A stretch of DNA of 13,262 nucleotides, from NCBI GenBank assembly GCA_035591015.1, contig JAXIUW010134448.1, forward strand, positions 1 through 13,262, in the 5' to 3' direction. The notes beneath the pieces are model-generated. The model was not told where the DNA came from. It worked only from the letters and a program-made list of their open reading frames with translations, and did no database searches. Both the position numbers and the translations under genes were made by a program. This document shows, piece after piece, positions 8,669-13,262 of the stretch (position 1 is its first letter; the number at the start of each line of letters is the position of its first letter). Source of the stretch: Cephalothrix simula. Its lineage: Eukaryota; Nemertea; Palaeonemertea; Archinemertea; Cephalotrichidae.

Positions 8669-8724
8669 GATCTTTGCCGTTGATGCCAAGGCAAAATTTT
8701 TTGTCTCGTCTATCGGTTGATTAA
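8669..8724 (+). CDS. Candidate alternative terminal exon (SLPLMPRQNFLSRLSVD-stop)
   Basis: A strong acceptor (TTCTTTTCTTGTAG, AG 8667-8668) opens a frame that, entered in phase 1, gives G-SLPLMPRQNFLSRLSVD and TAA at 8722-8724. Phase 1 is exactly what the exon ending at 4005, or the microexon ending at 5267, provides, so this could replace the 309-residue tail by a short one. Phase compatibility has a one-in-three chance of being accidental and the frame is short. It lies about 1.5 kb beyond the main stop. Confidence 0.25.
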
Positions 8725-9017
8725 TGTGTGAATTTTAACCGGAATTTTTGGAATACCTTCAAGCTTATATCGTGACTATTCAAGTTAAATACGTAATAAA
8801 AGGTAATAACTCAATCATAACTGAACTTACATAAACAAAATTTGGTATAAGGCTAAGTCTGTCATAAAATACGTTACTTATAAAGGTGAAAAGTGTTTTG
8901 GAATAACTGAACATCGCTTTGACCCGATAAAAAAATCTGGTTCAGATCTATTGGTATAGGCTAAATCGCATTGAAAGTGGTTAAAAATTCAACATTTTTA
9001 AATTTCTTTAAAGCCTT
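8725..9017. other. Non-coding region, nothing recognised
   Basis: AT-rich sequence with no supported exon, repeat or RNA gene; probably intergenic or far 3' flank. Confidence 0.5.
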
Positions 9018-9038
9018 TGACGTCATAGTGACGTCAAA
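9016..9038. promoter_or_regulatory. Paired CRE palindromes (TGACGTCA x2)
   Basis: Two exact TGACGTCA octamers (9018-9025 and 9029-9036) are arranged as a perfect inverted repeat, TTTGACGTCA-TAG-TGACGTCAAA. The octamer is the classical cAMP-response element bound by CREB/ATF bZIP factors. Further copies lie at 9225, 9260 and 9691. Their location inside repeat-like hairpins makes transposon origin as likely as regulation. Confidence 0.4.
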
Positions 9039-9170
9039 AAACAAACTAATTTTTCATAAGGATTCTTAAAGGTCATACATGTATGATGAAGGCATCATGA
9101 ATCATGTTAGCCAATCCAATTTTAGAGCTACATGTACTGTAATTCCTTTAGGTTAATCGGACGGCAGTGT

Positions 9171-9296
9171 TAGGCCTTGTCTATGGCCAAATGTTATTCT
9201 TATACCGTGATAGATGCGCTTCAATGACGTCATGAGATCTGATGAAATATGATCAAATATGACGTCATGAAGCGGAAATAACGTAGACTAGGCCTA
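9171..9296. repeat. 126-bp inverted repeat carrying two CRE palindromes
   Basis: The ends TAGGCCTTGTCTA (9171-9183) and TAGACTAGGCCTA (9284-9296) are inverted copies. Inner matches include GTTATT with AATAAC, and CGCTTCAATGACGTCATGA with TCATGACGTC-type sequence ending GAAGCG. TGACGTCA occurs at 9225-9232 and 9260-9267. The arrangement suggests a small palindromic MITE. No target duplication is obvious. Confidence 0.55.
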
Positions 9297-9674
9297 ATGC
9301 AAATGTCGAATTTAACTTGAATGTCACAAATATTTTTTGACTATGCTAAATGATCTGTGAATAATAATTATGATATTGTCGTAAATGTTATTAGATCTCA
9401 GTAAATTTTTTGCAACTTCACGATAGATTTCAATCGTGCTCATGCTTTTAAAAGGGGGCCCCCCTCGTCTCTTCAAAAAATCATAAGCCTCAGTTATGCG
9501 CATTGCACATGTAACATGCTTCAGTAATTTTTTGACTATTTCATTAGATCTACATGTAGGCCTTTAACTTTGTTTTTTTGCATTTAAGTATTAAATTTAA
9601 CTAGGTCCTTCTCAATTTTGACCCCTTGGCCTTAGTTCGCTGCGGTCAAATAAAATTTTTAATTTCAAATTTTA
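9297..9674. other. Non-coding region, nothing recognised
   Basis: No supported exon was found. A short G/C palindrome (GGGGGCCCCCC near 9455) and ACATGTA motifs are the only visible structure. Confidence 0.5.
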
Positions 9675-9698
9675 GGACGTCATCTGTTTATGACGTCA
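9675..9698. repeat. Small inverted repeat with CRE core
   Basis: GACGTCAT (9676-9683) and ATGACGTC (9690-9697) form an inverted pair around a 6-nt loop. This is similar in design to the pair at 9016-9038 and could be part of the same dispersed repeat family. Confidence 0.4.
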
Positions 9699-10581
9699 TA
9701 AGATCCTACTTTCTGTTGCCAGCGTAATTTTCTTGGCTGTGAGTGTGGAGTGTGGTTTTTTTTTTAGTTTGACAAATCAGGTAAAATTCTACTTTTTGTT
9801 ATGAAAATGTTTTTAATAGTTTTGTACGATTGTAATTTGACGGTTTAATAACAGGATAATATATATTCTCCTGGAGTTAATTGAAGTTCAAACCCTGTTT
9901 TATCATGATTTTTAAAAAGTGACAAATGACAATGACATGAAAATGAGCATCGCTGCATCATGAATGAGCATGTCACAATCATGACAATACAGGTGAGTGA
10001 GAATTCACAGATTCATATAAATTCCCGTCGCTACTCATAACTCATACTACTGGCTGAACTGAAATCATCCAAATTAAATTCACAGTTCAAATTCATTTCT
10101 ATTTTAAAACGTTAGATTCTATTTGCTATTCTATTTGCTATATTAAAGCAGAATCCAACTTATCAGCTTAAATATAAGCATGTTAAGCACGTTATGTTTT
10201 GTTTAACATTAGATTAACAACATGTTACACATTTGTTTAAGATTTATTGAGATGAAATTTGCTTTGTGCCATTGCATTGCAACAGAAATTCATGGATTTC
10301 TGATTGCAATTTGCACTTGCACTTTTCAGTAAAAATTCATATTTTCGTTGAGACGTGAGGTCATAAAGAAATACTCATGAACATGATGAGGATGTACAAG
10401 AAAATGGTTTTTGGTTTACCATGTCTGCAAGATTGTGCTGGACATTTTTTTCCTTTGTATTGTAGCCAAAGGTTTACCTGTTGACAAAATTGACGTGGTT
10501 GACGATAAAAACGATCATCTGATATAGACTTTGTGGATGTGTTATATCACTATAGGTCGATAGGTTGACCTTTCAGGGTCA
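9699..10581. other. Intergenic region without a supported gene
   Basis: A consensus donor CAG|GTGAGT occurs at 9993-9997, but the sequence before it gives only a ten-codon frame, so an untranslated exon is possible and unproven. A short tandem ATTCTATTTGCT duplication lies at about 10118-10141. Nothing else was recognised. Confidence 0.4.
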
Positions 10582-10824
10582 AGGGTAGCCATTCATCTGA
10601 AAAAACCTTGAAATGAGCCTGGAAAAAACAGGGAATTTTTATTTCCAGGGTTTACTCAATGAAAAATTAGTTACTTTTACGCATAAAAATATCTGCAGTT
10701 ATCATGATTTATGCGGTTAATGAATTTTTTCATTGCTTATGCATTCCCTGAAAAAGGTCAGGCATTTTTCCTAAAAGCCCTGGAAATTGGGGAAAAGTGA
10801 AAATCATAAAACAGTGGCCACCCT
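10582..10824. mobile_element. hAT-like non-autonomous DNA transposon (about 243 bp)
   Basis: The ends AGGGTAGCCA (10582-10591) and TGGCCACCCT (10815-10824) are near-perfect inverted repeats. Inside, CCTGGAAAAAACAGGGAATT near the left and CATTCCCTGAAAAAGG plus CCCTGGAAATT near the right are complementary in part. AGGGTGGCCA-type termini with internal CCTGGAAA/TTTCCAGG blocks are common in hAT-superfamily elements. No transposase is encoded and no clear 8-bp target duplication was seen. Confidence 0.45.
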
Positions 10825-11029
10825 GATGACAGTTTCCCTGTGTTATGATTGATTAAGCTTCATACTGGGGCATGGTATGGATCAAGTGGAGTAAGTAAGA
10901 CTAAGAGATGATCTTTTGTCTAAAAATGTAAATCTAGTTCCCTTGGCATGTTTTTTATTTGTGACTTGACTTTTGAAAAAACGCCAAAATAGTCTTATCA
11001 TTTGTCCATGGCCCATGTGTTGGAGTCAT

Positions 11030-11475
11030 GGAGGGTCGGAACCCCCTAAATCCTCAATGGGTGGGGTACAAAGTGAGCAAGGTGCTATTTAATTAGTGAG
11101 TATTTAACCTTAAACTACTAAAATGAATAACAATGCAGATACCCTGAGATTGGCCTGAGAAACATTGAAAAAAGCCCCCATGTCAGTTTATCATATTATC
11201 ACAATGTAAACCCCCTTGAATAAGCATGGTTCCATGTCTCTACCCTACTGGGCGTGGAGTTATTGGGTAAATTTGGTCTAAAGTTGAATAATTTACTTTT
11301 ATTCATGATTTTTAAAGGAGCCCCTCAAGGCCATAAACTATTTGATTTTTAATAGTGCATGAAAAAATAAATGTAAAGGGGATGATTTCATTTTTCAACC
11401 ACCATCTGGTGCGGAGTAGTGGTGTTTACCTTTTAACTTTTCATGCCCTTTCCAAAAATGTATAGGTTTAGGGGG
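11030..11475. mobile_element. Probable diverged third copy of the foldback family
   Basis: Motifs of the two clear foldback copies recur in the same order: CATGTCTCTACCCTACTGGG, GGAGCCCCTCAAGGCCATAA followed by ACTAT, and CCACCATCTGGTGCGGAG near the right. Possible inverted ends are GAACCCCCTAAAT (about 11039) and GGTTTAGGGGGGTATT (about 11465). Divergence is high and the boundaries are uncertain. Confidence 0.35.
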
Positions 11476-11570
11476 GTATTATTCATAGCACAGCGCAAAG
11501 TGGCAATTAATAAACCATTGCCCACCCCCCACAATTCCATTAATGGATTGAAACGATGGCGCATTCCGTA

Positions 11571-12150
11571 ATTGGGGATTTTGCGAGCGCAGTCCCATCG
11601 ATAATGCGGGAACATCGATGCACTTTTGCGATGTCGCAAAATCCCCTATTTGACTTTGCAATATAGAATGCGACATAGTTTCCGTTCATTCATGGAGGCA
11701 GAGATCATGCGATATCGCAAAGGCGCATCGATGTGGCGGGCTGTCCGCGATATCGATGCAACATCGCTTAATCAATCTGATGTCCCATCGATATCGCGGG
11801 GACATCGATGCGCTTTTGCGATGAAGGGAGCAAAGGACCGGCAATATCGCTGCGGCATCGATACGAATTCATGATGTCGAAACCATATCGGCATCGCGCG
11901 GCATCGCGGTGACATCGATAAAATCCCATCGATGTCCCATCGATTATCCGACGACCCGCTATTATGGCACCATGCTATGCTCTCTCCTCAATCCGACAAA
12001 TTGGATGATCTTGGCCGGATAATATGCGAATTTGCGATCACTTTAATTGATGATGTGCCTTTGCGACATCGCATTCTTCGCATTGATCTTAGAGGAAGGG
12101 AGCAAAGGAGCGGCGATATCTCGTATCGATATCGACGGGATATCGCGGTA
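11571..12150. repeat. CpG-rich block of ATCGAT palindromes and nested hairpins
   Basis: Eleven ATCGAT hexamers fall within 11597-12130, with many GCGATATCGC-like and CATCGC words. Two clear hairpins are present: ATTGGGGATTTTGCGA (11571-11586) with TCGCAAAATCCCCTAT (11634-11649), and the arm 11717-11758 (GCAAAGGCGCATCGATG, CCGCGATATCGATG) with 11786-11819. GAAGGGAGCAAAGGA is repeated at 11823 and 12095. A TATCGATA octamer lies at 12124-12131. The several open frames here arise from stop-poor repeat sequence and give no recognisable protein. It may be a degenerate satellite or transposon, or a CpG-rich promoter-proximal element for the gene starting at 12374. Confidence 0.6.
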
Positions 12151-12373
12151 ACATAGATACACATTAGTAATGGTTGGTTACCGTTGGACTTCTTTAGTAT
12201 TACCTGATAATCAATTTTTTGTCATAGATTTTTCGTTTTATTAATTTATCAACCTTATTGCCTTTGTCCAGGTATCCTGTGTCGCGCATCTTCGTTGTCA
12301 TAGAAACGTTTAAAAGTAACCAGAATAATCCTATCAGTCAATTATTTGCTTTTCGAAATTAGATCTATAAGAT

Positions 12374-12592
12374 ATGTATAAAGCCCAAAAGCTTAAGTCG
12401 AGTTGCGCTGTTCAAAAACTACCGAGCGCGAAAGGTAAAAAAGTCTCGGAAGGCAAAAACGTGTCGGAAAAGAATAAAGTACCTTCTCAGGACAGTACGG
12501 ATTTAGTAGACTTGCGACAGCAATTACATTCGGGAATGGCATTCAGTGTATATTCCAATGACAATAATTGTTGTTGCAATTGTAAATGCAAG
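12374..12592 (+). CDS. First coding exon of an unrecognised gene (Lys/Ser-rich, ending in a Cys cluster)
   Basis: ATG at 12374 follows an in-frame TAA (12368-12370), so it is the first usable start of this frame. The frame runs 73 codons to a strong donor CAAG|GTAAGA, ending in phase 0. The product begins MYKAQKLKSS, is rich in Lys and Ser with repeated KVSEGKNVSEKNK-type words, then has DLVDLRQQLHSGMAFSVYSN and closes with CCCNCKCK. The Cys cluster suggests metal binding or lipid modification, or the start of a Zn-binding or Cys-rich domain continued in the next exon. No signal peptide or membrane segment is visible. The next exon was not identified in the remaining 670 bases. I do not recognise the family. 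Confidence 0.6.
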
Positions 12593-13262
12593 GTAAGACA
12601 GATGTTTATCGATTTTGTAATTACGTGATGTTGGATAGTGTCATCATTAGTGTGTGCCACCAGCTAGTGCCAGGGCATGTCACGTGTTGTCTAATCCTAA
12701 CCCTAACCCTAGTCATTAATTGAGATTTTTTACGTATAATTTTGTCATTTCGCCATAAAAAGTTTTTTGTGCATTGAAAAACGTTCATTTGCGCCCCCTT
12801 CTCATGAATAATAAAGGCAAAGAAGCTTTGCTTTATTCTTTTGGGCATTCCTAGGATTGTCCTGACTGGGGACTTAATTTTCCTTAGCAACGAAATGCCA
12901 AATAACTAATGGAGTAAAGTCGGTCACCTATTTAAATTATGTCAGGAATTACTCACATGAGCATTTTTCCAATTAAGAATACGTCCAACCAATCGATGTT
13001 TATACAATTATCGGTAAGTCACGAAGTTGGTCAAATTGGTTGTGACGTATGCATGTATAATTAGCTTAGAGGGAGAGCGATGGCGGGACCCGATGTTCAC
13101 TTGTTTTATAATTTTAGACTGGCAGTTCTGACCTGCCCTATAAAGTAAGCATTTGATAAAAACACATTTTAACATGTTTAAAATGCATTATTTTTACTTA
13201 TTTGCAAAATACAGATATATTCTTTCAATAATATTTAAATAGACCGTTATAACAAGTTGAAA
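12593..13262. other. Start of the intron of the second gene
   Basis: AT-rich sequence after the donor at 12593. A donor-like CG|GTAAGT at 13013 follows a short open stretch with an ATG at 12958, but the preceding acceptor (GTCAG at 12944) would put a stop in the phase-0 frame required by the exon ending at 12592. A second minus-strand open frame (12621-12890) has no recognisable domain. Confidence 0.4.
12695..12712. repeat. Short interstitial telomere-like tract (CCCTAA)n
   Basis: TCCTAACCCTAACCCTAG gives just under three units of the TTAGGG repeat in reverse orientation. It is too short to be a telomere; it is an internal microsatellite or a transposon end. Confidence 0.6.

Noticed and set aside
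9944-9992. Possible exon before the CAG|GTGAGT donor near 9993
   Set aside because: Only a ten-codon frame precedes the donor and no acceptor or start context is convincing; it could be an untranslated exon but nothing shows it.
11433-12156. Four open frames of 65-82 codons
   Set aside because: All sit in the ATCGAT-rich hairpin block, where stop codons are rare; overlapping on both strands with no domain.
12621-12890. 89-codon minus-strand open frame
   Set aside because: Crosses a telomere-like tract, shows no domain, and has no supporting splice or promoter signals.
12945-13012. Possible exon before the GTAAGT at 13013
   Set aside because: From the preceding acceptor, the phase-0 frame needed to follow the 12374-12592 exon hits a stop after four codons; the open alternative frame is too short to support.
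1-13262. CRISPR arrays, phage or bacterial systems, tRNA and rRNA genes
   Set aside because: No regularly spaced repeats, no cloverleaf or rRNA sequence recognised, and the intron-exon structure is that of an animal genome.

Overview
The window looks like nuclear DNA from an animal with an AT-rich, repeat-loaded genome. Coding sequence comes as short exons bounded by good splice sites and separated by introns of about 1-2.6 kb. There are no bacterial-style operons. Frequent ACATGTA palindromes, many small palindromic (MITE or foldback) elements and a short TTAGGG-type tract suggest a marine invertebrate, perhaps a lophotrochozoan such as a mollusc. That placement is an impression, not a demonstration.

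The main gene runs on the + strand and enters from the left. Its last coding exons are at 1192-1326, 3924-4005 and 6271-7199, and the phases join cleanly (0, then 1). They encode a basic juxtamembrane segment followed by a long, Ser/Asp-rich tail ending at a TGA. This looks like the cytoplasmic tail of a family-B seven-pass receptor, most likely an adhesion GPCR (latrophilin- or CELSR/flamingo-like). The seven-pass region itself would lie upstream, outside the window. Two in-frame microexon candidates sit in the introns: 21 nt at 5247-5267 and 12 nt at 2499-2510. A phase-compatible alternative last exon may lie at 8669-8724. Two poly(A) signals follow the stop codon.

At the far left, on the opposite strand, 97-231 is an exon-like stretch of 44 codons resembling the start of a GAIN domain, the extracellular domain that defines adhesion GPCRs. 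Its orientation is incompatible with the + strand gene, so it is either part of a second overlapping gene or a displaced fragment.

The introns and the intergenic space from about 8.7 to 12.2 kb hold several palindromic elements. They include a compact 115-bp hairpin MITE (1537-1651), a foldback family with two clear copies (about 1760-2337 and 5461-5973) and one diverged copy (about 11030-11475), a TIR element (2699-3030), a hAT-like element (10582-10824), an inverted repeat carrying CRE palindromes (9171-9296) and a diverged 210-bp tandem duplication (about 7741-8180). A CpG-rich block with 11 ATCGAT palindromes and nested hairpins (11571-12150) lies just upstream of the next gene.

The right end opens a second + strand gene. 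Its first coding exon (12374-12592) encodes 73 residues ending in a Cys-rich cluster before a strong donor. The product is not recognised, and the rest of the gene is probably outside the window.
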